A stretch of DNA of 64,000 bases. Origin: Torreya grandis (lineage: Eukaryota; Streptophyta; Pinopsida; Cupressales; Taxaceae). Position 1 is the first letter of the stretch, and each line of letters begins with the position of its first letter. Where the stretch lies: positions 304,001 to 368,000 of the forward strand of contig JARHVA010008414.1 of the NCBI GenBank assembly GCA_037957365.1. Direction: 5' to 3'. A program made the position numbers and the translations under genes. Of this stretch, positions 1 to 15,699 are shown piece by piece. A model generated the notes under the pieces. It was not told where the DNA came from. It saw nothing but the letters and a program-made list of their open reading frames with translations, and did not search any database.

Positions 1-1694
<1,694 letters not shown>

Positions 1695-3329
1695 AGCAAC
1701 CACTTCTGAATTTTAATGTATCATCTACCTAAGTATGGTGAATCCTTACTCACTTTCATCCTTTTATAAATAAATAAAAATTTGGTTTACCTTCTCCATG
1801 AGTTTTTTCAATGTGTATGTTAGACTAGTTGATCTTGCTAACTGATAGATTTTCTTCCTTGGAATGTTATCCTTGTTTGCATTCATATTCAGCTTTGAGA
1901 GTCTATTTCAGGTCAATTGAAGCATTCTATTGAATTTTTCATGATTTTAATGAGTTTTCTCTCCACTAGTTTCATGTCATGACCTTGTGTTTAGTCCTGT
2001 TAGCTTAAGTTTGCTTCATAAACCTCCATGATAAATATTAATGTAAGAGGTAGATTTAGAGTAGTGGCATGTCTAGGTTAGGATTTTATTTTAAGTTAAA
2101 TTTTAATATGTTGTAAATTATCAGGTTATAATTGGTTCATCACCTCATTAGGATAGGTTTATTTTATATTTTCTCTCTCCCCTTTCATCTAAATGAGCAA
2201 GTAGTATAGGTGATGAATAATCAAGAAAAATCTATGGAGTTAGCCCCTTAATCTAGAGATTTACTCCTACTATACACAACTCATTGGCCTAGGGTAATCC
2301 CATAAACCAATCATTTTGAAAGAGTATTGAACTACCTCTCCAAGGGTGAAAAATTGAGTGACAATAGTTATGGCAAACCCAATGGGACGAAGGTCTAAAA
2401 GAGTGGAATAATTCTTGGATAATATAGGTGAAAATGGGAGAAAATAATAAATGAAAACCTAGGCATTATTAAAAATGAGAATAAGATAATATTTTAAAAA
2501 TATATATAGAAATAATAGAAGAGAAATAAATAAAAACACTTGGTAAAAATTTCTATAACAAAAACTATTTAAAAGATAAGATTTAAGGTGGAAACCTTAT
2601 TTTCATCTAAAATAATAATATATCAATATGTACCCATATGAGTAAGATTTCTTGAGCTACCCATTGAGTTATAAGAAGAATAAATTTTTGGGGAAACTAC
2701 TAAATCCTTTAGATCATTAATATCTATATATGTAGCTACTAGAGCCAAATCAAGACTTATTTATGCCTAATTTTGTCTTAATTTTTGTGATGGTAGTTCA
2801 CTACCATAATCCATAATGTTACACTCAATCTTTGGGGACTAGAATCAAAAGTTAAAATCTAGGGATTCCCCTCTGAAGTGTAACATATGTCCACAATTGA
2901 GTCATAGTTTCAAAATTTGTCTTAAAAAAATCAAGGATCAAGATCTATGAATAAATGAAAACAAATTTTGGCTCAAGAAAGAAAACACAACGAATAAAGA
3001 GTAAGAAGAATAGATCCATATCTCCCTGGAAAAAGATACAAAATAAATGAAATAAAATGTGAGGGAAATTTAGAGGGAATACCATCATATATGAGTGAAA
3101 GGAATGATATTGAAGGTCAAAACATGTTAGAAGTTACAAGTTTGATTAAAAAACTGAATTAGAAGTGAAATACAAAGGGAATGAGTGCAAAATAGGTAAT
3201 GAAGCCCTCAAAAGATATTCAAATCTCCACTGATATTTTTAATTTCCTAAAATTTTATAGCTGAAGGAGTGGTTGATTTTATAATTCAATAGGAGATAAA
3301 AAATTATGTAGAACTAGATAAAATTGAAT
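1695..3329. other. Unassigned A+T-rich DNA with a short hairpin
   Basis: No coding motif is recognised. An 8-bp perfect inverted repeat with a 2-nt loop lies at 2790-2807 (ATGGTAGT / ACTACCAT). The right-hand part may be the 5' region or ORF1 of the LINE that follows, but I cannot show this. Confidence 0.45.
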
Positions 3330-3579
3330 TTATCCCTTGCTCAATGGAGAATGTTGAAGATGTCACTCTAGAACAAATAAAAGATAAGGATTCTTTAGCT
3401 TCAGATAATTAGAGTATTACAATATCTACATGGGGAAGAAAAAATGTAGATGTAAGCTTAGTTAAAAAGGTTAGAAAACCTAGGTAAAATGAATCAAGAC
3501 TTAAATCAGCTAGAAAAAAGATGGCTAATGGAGTCCAAATGACATTATTAATGTCTAGAACATATGTATCCTATTTAAA

Positions 3580-4230
3580 ATGATTGCCATGTATTGGAAT
3601 ATTAGAGGTATTGATGTTTTTGCTAAACATAAAATATTAAAAGACCAAATTTATAATAGTTAATCCTAATCTTATTACTATAAAAGAAAAAATGTTAGAT
3701 AACTTGATTCTAGAAGTCAAAATTAGAATTTGGAATAATGTTTTGGGATTTGCAATCTTTTTGATTGGGGATTTGGGAGGTATAGTTAATTTTATAGTAC
3801 TAGACTACTTTGAAAGATGATATTTTTATTTATAATCATAATCATTTAGATGTCTTATTTACTAATGTTAATGACAATTCCAGTTGGATATTATCTAATA
3901 TCTATTCTCTTAATAATTACATTGATAGAAGAAAAATTTGGGAGGAAATTTTTTAATTTAAAAGATCCTGTCCAAATTTTATATGGATTATAGTGAGGTT
4001 TTTCAACACCCTTGTTTCTTCTTTGGAAATAAGGGTGGAAGACATTATTTTAGTATAATAATGGATAAATTTGAATATTTTTTAATTATCTAATAATTTT
4101 TTTAATGTAGATATGATTGGTTCAAATTTTACATGGTCTGATAAATGATTACGAGAGATTGTGATCTAGGAGCATTTGGATAGATTCTTTATTTCTCCTA
4201 TTTGGTTATTGGGGAATAACCTATGTATTT
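3580..4230 (+). pseudogene. LINE ORF2 endonuclease domain (decayed)
   Basis: The translation begins MIAMYWNIRGIDVFAKHKIL, matching the WNIRGL opening of plant LINE endonucleases, which nick the target DNA at insertion. Later pieces fit the same fold in order: a Gly-Gly-containing segment near 3770-3790, SSWILSNIYSLNN with the W-x-L-x-N-I-Y pattern near 3880-3915, FTWSDK near 4130, and LDRFFISPIW near 4175-4205, matching the usual end of the domain (FTWS...LDRFL.S..W). The catalytic set is incomplete because of stops and shifts. Identification is by pattern, not by search. Confidence 0.8.
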
Positions 4231-4899
4231 ATTATCTTCCAAAATATTATCATACCATAATCCTATTTTTTTTAATATGGATTTAATTTATAAGAAACAT
4301 AAAAAAAAATCTTTTTGATAAAATGTGGTTTCTCTATGTCAAGTTATAAAATAAAATTAAAGAGTGGTGGAGTGTTCCAATAAATTATTCAACAATGTTT
4401 AAACTTTCCAAGAAGCTTTAAAATGTCAAATTTTAATTTAAAAAGGGAATGGAGAGGTTTTTGGAAACATTTTTAAAAGTAAAAATGAAATTAGAGAAGA
4501 ATTAGTAGATTTAGAAAAGGAAATTGAATTCAGTTGTATGAATTAAAATTCATATTGGAAGGAGAATAATCTTATGTTTGATTATCATTCTATTAACACT
4601 AAGAAGGATAATTTTTAAAGGAAAAAATCTAAGGTGTTATGGTTGAAATAAGGGAATGGTAATAATAAATTCATCCATTTATCCATCATTAATCATATAT
4701 GTTATAATTGAATCATTGAAATTTAAAAGGATAATGTAGATACTAGTTATGATCCTACAACTACTGAGGAATAAACCATTTATTTATTTAAAAACCTATT
4801 TGTTAAGGAAGATCATATTAATAAAAAAAGCTCAATAAAATTTTGGAGCTAATCCCTCAGATCATAAATCCTAAGGAAAATAATAGTCTTATTATCTAG

Positions 4900-6160
4900 T
4901 AATGATTTAGGAAGTTGACTATGTGGTATCTTGATTGGAATGAGACAAGGCTCTTGGTCCTAATGACTTTCTAGTATCCTTCTTTTAGCATTTTTGGGAA
5001 ATTAGCAAATTGGATTTAACTATTGTTGTTGATGAATTTTTATTCTTTGGGAAAACTATAAGATAACTTAATAGTACTTTTATTTCTCTTATTCCAAAGT
5101 TTATAGGAGCCAAAGAATTCAAAAAATTCATACCTATGAGTTTATGTTATATTGTTTATTAAAACTTCACTAAGTTTTTATCTATTAGATTACAACCTCT
5201 TCTTTCCTCCATTTATTTTTAATAAGGAACATTTATTTATAGAATACAAGATTAATATGGGATAATTTTAGTTATTTAAATGATTCACTTTATGGGAAAA
5301 TGGAATAAGAAATTTATGGTTTTGAATCTTGACATGAATAGAGCCTATGATTGAGTTTCACATGATTTCATTAAAAAAATTATAGAAAGGTTTTATTTTA
5401 GCTTTGATTTTAAAAGGTTGATAAGTATATTCATTTCAAAAACTATGTTTTATATTCTCATTAATTCTTATCCAATTAGATTCTTTCATATTGAACATGG
5501 GATTAGGTAAGGAGATACATTATATCCTTTTTTTTGAGGTGCTTAATATATTTCTATCTTCATCCACCTCTAATGGAAGTTTAAAATGGATTATACCAAC
5601 TACTACTATTTATCCTATATCCCACCAACATTTTTTAGATGACACAATTATCTTGGCTTAACTTTAGTTAAAGAGGCCAAATTTTGAACAAACTTCTAAA
5701 AGAATATTAATCTCCATCTATACAAGAAAATAAATTTGGATAAAATCTTACTCTTATTTGTGAATACTCCTTTTGATAGGTAACATAAGAATTATAACAT
5801 GCTTAGGTGTAAAATGAAATATCTCCTTTCATTATATATTGGCATATAGTTATTTCTTGATAAAATGCCTATGTAGACTTGGAATTATTTATTGGATAAA
5901 TTTCAAATGAATTTGGTAAGATGGAAATGTAATTTACTATCTCATGCTGGGAAATTGATGTTGATAATAAAAATCACTCTTCATAATTTTCTTGTTTTCC
6001 TTATGTCCATTTTAAAGGTTTTAAAATCTATTGTAGTAAAACTTAAGAAGATTAAAAAATATTTGTATAATTTATCACTAAGGAAAGGAACATATTTCCT
6101 TTGGTGGTGTGGGATAAATTTCTCTACCCTATAACCAACGAGGGATGGGGATCCAAAATT
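4900..6160 (+). pseudogene. LINE ORF2 reverse transcriptase domain (decayed)
   Basis: Landmarks in order: DKALGPNDF at about 4943-4975 (plant LINE KAPGPDGF), LIPK near 5090, NLDMNRAYDxVSHDFI at about 5318-5370 (the DMxKAYDRVxW motif carrying a catalytic Asp), GDTLYPFFF near 5510-5535 (GDPLSPFLF), and HFLDDTIIL near 5632-5655 (the F-x-DD catalytic motif, both Asp present). The best open stretch is 5892-6134, ending the thumb region with LLSHAGKLMLIIKITL, which resembles the LS.AGR..LI..VL motif common downstream of LINE RTs. Premature stops are scattered throughout, so it is non-functional. Confidence 0.88.
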
Positions 6161-6699
6161 TCAAACCAATGAATAGATATTTAACATCTAAATTAGGTTG
6201 GATATTCCTCAAAGAGAGAAATTTAAAGACTAAGGTGCTAAAGGAAAAATATTTCAATGGTTAGGATAATGTGGGTTGGCTTTAGGATGAGCATCTTCTC
6301 GATCTTGTTTCTTGAATTGGTTGATCAAATGCATAAATATTTTATTGAAAGGCTCTAGATTTAAAATAAAAAGAGGAAATAAAGTTCAATTTTGGAAAGA
6401 TAAGTGCCTTCTTAATCACCCCCTTTAATATGTTTCTCATTGGAATGAAATATGTGATGGTATTAAAAGGAATTATGCAAATAAATTACGTGATTACACC
6501 TTTAATATTTGGGTAGGAAGAGAATGGTTACTTTTAAATATATAAGATGCAAATGATGACCATATTAAGGTCATTTATGATATTAATATTATTTTTTAAA
6601 GTTTATTTGTGAGTAGATGTTCTATAGAAGATGATCTCATATGGGAGGAAACCATGGATGGTCATTTTACTATTAAAATAAATTATAAAGTGGCCATTG

Positions 6700-6930
6700 G
6701 AGCTAATCAAGATGGTTTATATGGGATAAAATATGGATTAAGAAGTTAATTCCTAAGGTAAATATATTATATTATTTGGTTATCCAAAATAAAATAATTA
6801 CTATTGAGAATATACAAAAAAGAGGTCTATATATTCCCAACCATTGTGTCCTTTGTGAAATTAATGCTTAGTCTACTTTTCATATTATGTTGGAATGCCC
6901 ATTCACATTTATAGCAATATGAGTTATTAA
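6700..6930 (+). pseudogene. LINE zinc-ribbon (zf-RVT-like) segment
   Basis: The translation contains RGLYIPNHCVLCEINA followed by a stop and then TFHIMLECPF. This fits the R...(4)..C..C......(T)..H....C.F pattern of the zf-RVT domain that lies between RT and RNase H in plant LINE ORF2 proteins. All four metal ligands (Cys, Cys, His, Cys) are still readable, although one in-frame stop lies between them. Confidence 0.75.
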
Positions 6931-7289
6931 ATATAAGGTTTTATTAGGTTGGGTATTACCTTATTCTCTTACTAAACTATGGTATTAATAGAGAACCCCT
7001 TTGAATTATAAAAATATTAAGTATCTTTTGTCTATGGATTTTCCCCATAATTTTGGGCATTTATGGAAAGAAAATAATTCTAGAAATTTTAAGGGAATCA
7101 AAAGTAAAGTATAAGTTGTGGATATAAAATAGATAGATATTTTTAGAGATAATTTTACTTTACTTAAGCTAAATGAGGATATCATGGTAAATGAAATTGT
7201 ATTGAATAATTTTGTTAATTGGCATATTTATTTAGTTTTTAAACCTTATAAAAACCAAAAAAACTTCTAGAAGCTTGACCAAGTGGATT

Positions 7290-7695
7290 TCACCCTCCCC
7301 TAGTTAGGTTAAATTAAATTTTGATGAATCTTAAAAAGGTAACCCTAGGAAAGTGAGATGTGGAGGTTTTTTAAGGCATAATAATGGTAGAGTGATTTTG
7401 GCTTATACTTGGAATTTTGGTGTTGAAACAATTCACACAACTGAAGCTTTGGAAAATTTACAGGTGGGGTCATAATAAATAAGTTTGTTAAATAAATATT
7501 TTCATAGAATTATATTCCATGAATTTAATTAATGATATTCTTATAAATAAAAAATTAATTTGGACTATTAACAACATTCTTCATGAGACTCTTGATACCA
7601 TTAATAAATTTCCAACAAACTATAATCAAACATACTTTTAGGTAAGGCAATAGAGTTTATAATTGACTTGATAATATAAGAGTGGATAATCACAA
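7290..7695 (+). pseudogene. LINE C-terminal RNase H domain (decayed)
   Basis: The translation reads VKLNFDES, then GNPRKVRCGGFLRHNNGRVI, matching the RNase H opening K.N.DGA..GNPG..G.GG..RD..G, with the first catalytic Asp retained. A later segment reads EFYSMNLINDIL (the E/D..SL..VN strand) and the tail contains GNRVYNxLDN, corresponding to the REGN.VAD.LA motif. The sequence is frameshifted within the domain. RNase H would remove the RNA template during target-primed reverse transcription. Confidence 0.8.
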
Positions 7696-7739
7696 GTTCA
7701 CAAATTTTTATAGTGTTTTTTATTTACTTTATAAGTGTT

Positions 7740-9560
7740 TTAAATTATTGATGATGATAGGGGTAATATTTGGGATTTTCTGTATGAGACTTAACCTTTA
7801 TATGAATCTTTATTTTTCATGTTGGCCTTTGATATTTTTATGGAGGTCAATTTTAGTAATTTTAGATGGTATTTAGAAAGATATTTTTTTATTTTTTGGT
7901 TATTTGGATCAGTCATTTTAAGGTAAAGGTTATTTCCATCAATGGTAATAAGGATATATTTTTGCACATGGGAAGTGATCATAGAGGATGGTTCCATTAT
8001 TTCTAGGCTCCTTCTATTTGGGGTGGTAATAGGAATTTCATAAATATCAAGTCTATTAATAGTCATAAAGTGTTTCAAGGTTGGTTATCAATTAAAAGTC
8101 TATGTTTGGGAAGATACTTTATTTAAAAAATTATATGCAACTAGGAAAATATAAAATGGAAGGTGAATTATGTTGAACTGAGACTTATACTATAGGTAAT
8201 GCTAATAATAATAGGGATGTTTGGCCTATCCTTAAACATGGGGGGGTTTATCAAAATATATGGAAAGGATTTGTGGTAGTGACACTCAACTTTCTATTTA
8301 ATTTGTAAAGTCATGGAATGGAATAAATATAACTATGAGGAAGGTTAGTATAGTTATTCTAATGATTTGATATCTCAAGTAATTGGAATAAATAATCATG
8401 TGAGGAAATATTATAGGAATAAACATTAGAAAAATTAAAAAAAATAGAGAAATGCATCAATCATGGAGAGGAATTGATTCCTTACTAAGGGGGGTTTCTT
8501 TGATAATCTTTGCCTCAACCTTACCACGAGTTGGCTAGGAAAATCATGAAGTATGTTACACTTGATGGAAGGTATGGATCTATTTTTTCCTATCATTTTT
8601 CCCTTTTAAATAATTTTAGGCACAACTTTCCTATTAGTTTGCCATTTTATTTGTTTATGTTGCTTGAAAAACATATTACTAAGATGAAGTTGAGGAAAGA
8701 ACCCCACCATTAGTCCCTTATTTACCTCCTATATATCCATGCTAAGCCCATTAGGGTTAGGCCATCAATAGCTATCAAATTGGTGGAGTTTTTTGTGAAA
8801 GTGAAAAACATAATTAAAGGGAAAGGGAAGGGTCATGCTAAATAATACATTTCTATTAAAATTATTATGAATTCCCATGTTTCTACCCTTTTTAAATCAC
8901 CTATGAATAAATCATGTGCCTTCATTGTGTCTAATTTTGAGGAGGAGGATTTACAAGAGGAAAATATGGAATAAGAGGATGAGAATGAGGTGTTGGATAA
9001 TAGTTAGGATGAAGTGGATAAACTAACTGATGATTCAAAATTTGATCTATAGAAATATGTTTTTTTCATGAGTCTAAATTGGATTATAAAAGGAATTATA
9101 GGGAGGATATTTGCATCAATGTTAGTATCTAATAAATACTCAGAACTATGGCTATGGAGATTTAGATCCATAATACTATTCTATCATGGAATCTTAAGGA
9201 TAATAATAATAAAATTTTTGGTGGTGGTATTATTATTTTTCTTGAATAGAGTTTTTTTATTGAGGTGAATATGTGGTTTTAAAGATTATGAAGTTGGAAG
9301 GAAGACCTGAGAATTTAAAATCTGAGAATAGTCCTATATATGACACCATTAAAAAATTGGTTGATATAATCAAGGTAACCATAATAAATTATGTAATTAA
9401 CATCAATGTTCTTAAGTAAATAATCAAAACATGTAAAATAAAGAGTAGCAAAGTGGAGCCTTCACAAGCAAGAGAATAGGTGAAGACTATGGAGCTAGAT
9501 AATTTTGAGGTGGAAGACATTGAAAAGGTCCTCAAAATTTTGGGTAAATAATGCAACCTT
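7740..9560 (+). pseudogene. Decayed coding remnant of unnamed TE-associated family, copy 1
   Basis: I do not recognise this family. The best open piece is 8510-8713, whose core at 8552-8686 reads YVTLDGRYGSIFSYHFSLL and continues with HNFPISLPFYL. The same 45-codon core occurs, diverged but gap-free, at 16681-16815 (16 of 45 positions identical by my count). Downstream, 8925-9055 is strongly acidic (EEEDLQEENME and further Glu/Asp), and 9440-9550 reads as a possible charged helix ending in VEDIEKVLKILGK. A region around 7760-7900 in another frame (RGNIWDFLYET, then PLYESLFFMLAFDIFM) may be its N-terminal part. It follows the LINE RNase H directly, so it could be a third LINE ORF or a separate element. 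The 3' limit may be the A-rich stretch near 9750-9800. Confidence 0.5.
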
Positions 9561-9599
9561 ATACTAAAATAATTAGATATGTAATCTAAAACATCCAAC

Positions 9600-11561
9600 T
9601 TTTAATTTTTTTGATTTGGTTTGGTTGTTATTTTGTTGTGTATAAATAGTTGTTTTATTTTTTTCGTGTTAATGGTTTTTGGATGTCAATTTTTCTTCAC
9701 TTCAGACATATTTAATGTAACTAGGAAAAGACCTAGTCAAAACCCACCTTTTACCTTTAATAAAAAATATCTAAAAATAATAATATTTTTTTTATAAAAC
9801 ATTATGTGGATAAATGAAAAATTAAATTTTAAATGGTTGTACCCAATGAGGACATAAAACTTTAAATATAATAAACGCTCAATGAAGTAACCCCAATTAG
9901 ATCCTTAGGGATAATTTTCAAGTATCCCATACTATGTTTCTCATTATGAAGGAATTCATATATACATCCATTTGAAATCATGGGAAATAAAATATTTGAT
10001 GATAGATAGTGAGTGGTTGGAGATGATGTAACCAAACCTAGTAATGCATTCACTAGAATGGAAGTAAACCTACCATGTGGTTGAGAAGTTAAAATTTGAC
10101 ATTTATATGTGATTCTAAATTTTCACTATAAATGATTGTGTATTAAAAATCCTAATTAGGTACATCCATAGTGACACCATATTACTAGATTGACCCTACC
10201 ATATGGTTAAGGAATAAATTCATGTGGTGATAGGGTTCTTGAATTTAAAAAAAATGATACAAAAATTAGGTCTATAATAATTATGGTGACTATAAAATTT
10301 GTTGAACCAAATTTAAACTAGAAGGAATTTTAAAAAATCAAATAAAATATATAATTTTCATATATTCCAATTAATCAATTTCATACAAGGTATATTATAC
10401 AACAAGGGAGGATTCAACTACCTCAAAAAAATTTAGTAAATCTTGGCTCAAGGTGATGATGGATTACATGTATGATATGTGTGTTTGCCTTCTAGATAAA
10501 CTCATGGAAACCATGGAAAATATTAAATTCATTAACCATGATTTTTGTTATGAACCCCTCCTCATTTTTGTATAAATGTATTTACAAATAAGTCCACAAG
10601 GGAGGGAAGATTTAGAATATTTGAATTAAAAAAACCATAAGTGATAAAGTAAAAAATATATTAATGCATATTTGGAAGGGGTAAAGATCATAAATTATAT
10701 TAGGGAATCATGGATTATAATTAATAAATTTGTAGCTAGAAGGGCCCACATTTATAATTTGATATTATATAAGTATAAATATGAATTTTTATCTAGGGTA
10801 CATAAATTAAACATATATTTAAACTCATACTAGCTTAACATATGAAACATCACATCAATACATGGAAATATTAATACAAACCATTAGGGTACTAATAATT
10901 TATCCCTGATTATGATCACCTTCTATATGGCATAAGGAGGTCCCACAATAGCCATGGAAAATTAGTTAAATGTAATTATTAAATGAAGAGGGTGTTACAA
11001 TCAAAGATATAACTTAGGTCCAAAAAACTTATTTTGAAAAATTATTGAAAACATCAATTGTTGTATATTTGGATAGTTATACTCTTATAAAAATATGTAG
11101 AGGAAAAATATTTCTTTGAGACACTACAATAGTTAGAATTAATATGAAGTATCAACCTTAGAAGTAAAACTACACAAATAGTAACAACATAAGAGTAAAT
11201 ATCCTTAACAACATTAGACTTCATCATAAGTAGGATGCTTCAAGAGAAATAAATGAAATAGAAATGAAAAAAATCATATTATTCATCAAGGACAAGGAAA
11301 ATAATTAGTGGTGGGGATGAACCCTCTAGGGTGGCCAAAAGGATAGGAGAAAATAATAACCTTGAGGAATATACCACATTTATTTGAATTTTTGGGTAAA
11401 AACATATTAAATATGATAGTTAAAATATTAAATAGGACCCTCACATTTTTAATTAAGAATAAATAAAATGAAATAAAAAATGTATATACAAATTCTACAT
11501 CAGAGAACGCAGTCATTTTAAATATAGACAAAGGCATTGGGATTTACAACCATAATTGGTT
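9600..11561. other. Unassigned A+T-rich DNA, no gene seen
   Basis: No protein motif or paired LTR was recognised. A small imperfect direct repeat is present: CTACCATGTGGTTGAGAA near 10069 and CTACCATATGGTTAAGGA near 10196. The short minus-strand frame at 11286-11537 has no family signature. This is the immediate left flank of element A. Confidence 0.5.
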
Positions 11562-14500
11562 TGTAATACCAAGAAAAATAACTATAAAACAAATATTTAA
11601 AGAGAGTTTAGCATGAAAAGACAAAATGAGTTCCATAATTATGTCATAGCCATCCCAAGAATTATATCAAGTCCATAAATTAATAATGACTTTATTAAGA
11701 ATCATTTTAACCACTTAGTATTCAAATATAAGTGGGTTAGTGTAAAATCCCTCATGCACACCTATCCCCATAATTCAATGTGGCCTTCCTAGTAAATCCT
11801 TTAGTAACTTATACACTTACCCAAGTATTTACACATGCTATAAAATAGTTGGTACCTCATTGGGTAATTCAAAAAAATTCAACAAACACCTACATGAAGT
11901 AAAATAGATTCAATAACATAATCATCATACTAAGCTTGCCTAAGCAATATTTACCAAACTTACATGTAATAGGTAGTGATAATGGGAAATGACTACTTCC
12001 AAATTCAAGACAAAGCTTTGAAATTATTTATCAAAAACATAAACATGAATAATTTGAAGCAAATATAATTATACTAGTAACTTATGGTGATTATATTATC
12101 AATTTTTTATTCGATCAAAGTTGTAAGTGTACAAAAAAATCCCATCATGTGAAGATAGATTTATTTATCCCTTGTGATGTTTCAGTAACTATGTTTAAAT
12201 TCTATCTTGTAACTCATTACCATTTTACAATATAGGGTTATCCTCATGTCCTTAATGCAATTAAATGACATTCCAATTCAAAACTTGTATTACTAATTAA
12301 CATATTTAGTTTAGCCATACCTTATATTAGGTCATGCACACATAGCTTCAAACATTCATTGTTTTGATTCCCTCATGAGTTAAAAATAAATATGTGTGCT
12401 TATATGAAGTTTAAAAGTTCACCTTTGTCACTTAAGTGAATTAAATTTCATGTTAGATCCATGTATTTTATACTAAGCATTTTTTAATGATAATTCTGTA
12501 AGGCTTAGAACATTTCTCTTTCTTATCTTCTATGGAAGATTTGTCAATTTTGATTTTATCCCAGTTCATTGGATTTTAATAATTCCTTGTCATTATAATG
12601 AACTATGAAGACTTTTATTTATTTCATAAGTCATTCCAAGTGAGGAGAATATGTTCCTCAATCACATCATGCTTTAATTGAAATAACCATTAGAATTTAA
12701 GATATTGAATTGCTTATATATTTCCAAGATTATTATGAGATTAAATTTCTTAGGCGAGATTATGCTTAATTAATTATATCTTAGTTTTCAATTATTCCAC
12801 TCAAAATTTTCAATTAAATAAATATGTTTGTCATAACCATTCTATCACTTAAATAGTGTTATCATTGATTACGCTTTAAAAGTATTTGAACTATTAGAAA
12901 GAGAGTGATCATTACTCAAAACACTTTTCTTAACATGCTAAACATATTTGTATTCATGAATAAGACACAACATCATATTTTTGAATGATTATGTTCTTAA
13001 TAATCCTTTAAGAAAATATTATACTTAAATGACTTTTTTGAAGTCTTTAAAATAATCTTAATGAATAATCTATTTTCATAAATGCATATTTGGATAGTTT
13101 AAGGCAATTCAAAAGTTTTTATATAAAATATAAGAAATTGGTCATAATTGTACATAATTCAGGAAATAGCTTAGTTTGTAAATGTATTAGTTAAATATAC
13201 TTTATACATAAATGCATAAATTTACAATTTATTTTTTCATCTAAATTAACACAACGTTTATATATTGTCTCACAAATGAATCTTATAACTTATTTAAAAG
13301 AACTAATTTATCAAAACAATAACCAACTAACTCAATTTCATCTACAAGAGATAATAAGTCTAATAGTATTCCTTAGTTTTATTAAACCTTAATACTTTAC
13401 ACATACTTTTTTATATAATAAAATAACACAATTTACTTGTTCAAATCATGCAAGGAGATGCATCAACATATACAATTTAGGTATAGTAATTTAATATTCA
13501 AATAAGAATATTTCTAAAATAAATATCTCAAAACTAAATAATACTAAACAAATAAATATGTATTTTCATCTTGTAAAAATATATGTTCACATTACTTAAA
13601 TACCAAAATAGTATTCCATAAACCCATATATTTATGACAATAATAATGAATGGATTGAAAAACTAAAGGATAAAAATCCATTTTATAATTACAAAACAAC
13701 TTGAATATTACTAATTTGTTAATGAAATTAAACATAATAATTACATGACATATCATTATTACAAACATCAATATGATTAAATTAGTTTATTATAAAATAC
13801 TAAATCAAATAATTTTATATTTGATATTCTTTTGTTTACAATCACTAATAAATTAATTCAAATATAGGGGAAGTAAAATAAAGAAATCTTTTGCATGCAT
13901 ATCCAATGAAGTGAATGCCCACCTCTCTAGTCCTAATCAACCCAATCATAAGTGGCCTCATACCACCCAATCCATCATTTGGATGTGATTCCATCCAGAT
14001 AAGAGAAGTGAGTAATGTAAATAGTGAATATTTATCTTGACTTAACATAACCAAATAATGAAAACATTCAAACAAAATTTATTCATTCTTGGTTAACAAT
14101 ACTAACACCTTTGCAGTTATTCTAATCTCATGTTAGAGATTTTTAGTATTGAATATTAAGGTTTGAATCCATGGCATTGCACACACAATACCTAATCATG
14201 CATTAGGAAAAAAGACCCAAAATAAATGCAATTATATTACTAATAGTAACCCCAAATACAAACAATATTAAACAAAAAAATCCATCTAAGGAAAATGAAC
14301 TTAAATGAATCAAATAGTTTTCAAGAAGTTAAATAAATAACATACTCAACAAAATTTTTTAAAAAACATCATGAAGAAGAGTATAATTTTTTTTTCAGAG
14401 TAAATATGACATCAAAAATCAACTCAAGTTCTCATGCAAGACAACACATTCACCCAACCAATGAAAATAAGGTTAAATGCATTATTTAAAGAAAATAACA

Positions 14501-14621
14501 TAGAGTAACCTAAAGTGATAGCTCCATGTTGACTAATATGGTCAAAATAAAATCATGATAAAAATATCTTAAGGTTATTATCTATAATAGGTGATGATAA
14601 TAACAAAAAAAATTTAGTTAC

Positions 14622-15420
14622 TACTAAGACTTCCCAGTGTGGATTTCCCTCCTAAAGCTCCCTCTAGACTTCTGGCATGAAGATGTTATTTTAGGCTTAG
14701 GAAGGGTTATTGGGGTTCATATCTATATTAATATGACCACTCATCATAGGAAAATATTCTTGGAGGCTCAAGTGAAGGTTTTTATCTCTCATATTAAACC
14801 CGTCCAAAGTATATCATCATTGGGACTAATGGTAAACTATGGAGATAAAGTTTTTAGTTTGATAGATTCTTAAGAACTTACATGTCTTGATCTTACCTTC
14901 ATACCCCTATAATTTCCTACCCCATTACTTTTCCTCCATTTTTTTATTACATTGAATCCTTTACCTCTCAATTATTACCATTATGACATTGAGAGTAAGG
15001 ATTGTGAAGTGTTTAAATATAAAATGTCTCTTAAACCCACTTCAATGTCTCAGGACTAGGTTGAGGTAGATTATACTAGGGATACGACTCGTGACCCAGA
15101 TGGTTTGATCATCATCAATTATAATTCTCAAATTTTTATTTGTCATGTTTTTGATTATTCTAAAATCAAGGCAACCCCTCTAGCTCTCTTGATCCTTTTT
15201 AGGGAAGCTATTAACTCAAACTAGCCCTCTATTATAGGTGAACCCCCTCTCAGGGAGTGGTCTAGTTATGAGCCTAATCCTCCTTCTAAGGACAATATTA
15301 ATCCATTAATTACTCACAAATAATTACTTAAAGATAATTTATCTTACCGAAAATCTCTGAAAGGATCCTCAAGATCTAAAAGAATAGCACCTGATCAAGA
15401 AGATTAATGGGGACATTATT
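14622..15420 (+). pseudogene. LINE ORF1 gag-like domain (DUF4283-type), decayed
   Basis: The translation from about 14634 reads VWISLLKLPLDFWHEDVI followed by LGLGRVIGVHIYI, matching the VW(I/V)RLPGLPLE.W.E..L..IG...G signature of DUF4283, the nucleic-acid-binding domain of plant LINE ORF1 proteins. It continues with ARV.V-like FLEAQVKVFISHIKP. A charged Ser/Lys/Arg tail (SLKGSSRSKRIAPDQED) near 15355-15405 is what one expects at the end of ORF1. The frame is open at 14637-14873 and broken afterwards. The N-terminus of a full ORF1 is missing, consistent with 5' truncation at insertion. Confidence 0.75.
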
Positions 15421-15699
15421 CCCTTATTTTGAGCTCCTAGTCCCATAAAATACTAAACACTAAAAAAGGGGAGATTAATTACAATATTGAAAAGAGAAAA
15501 GGGGAATACCATCATCTTGAAGGAAATTGGAAATTAAAATGGAGGAGGGAATTAACAAAGGAACCTAAAGCAACTTTACAACATTAAATTATTTGGTTTT
15601 AAATGCTAACACTTTAAGGCCTATCAGTTTTTTTATAGGTTGGGCCTTTGATAGTCAATCTTTTAATTTTTTCAAGATTACTATTTTTGGAGGGAAGTG

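Larger units (their letters stand above)
3330..7700 (+). mobile_element. Decayed plant LINE (non-LTR retrotransposon) with RNase H
   Basis: Reading the + strand and allowing frameshifts, the order is: a probable ORF1 tail (basic Lys/Arg/Ser-rich stretch at 3470-3560), an AP-type endonuclease (from 3580), a reverse transcriptase (4.9-6.2 kb), a Cys-rich zinc-ribbon segment (6.8-6.9 kb) and an RNase H domain (7.3-7.69 kb). This is the order of plant L1-like ORF2 proteins that carry a C-terminal RNase H. No long frame survives; stops and frameshifts are dense, so the copy is long dead. I cannot define either end: no clear poly(A) tail or target-site duplication was found, and the 5' limit is approximate. 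Confidence 0.85.
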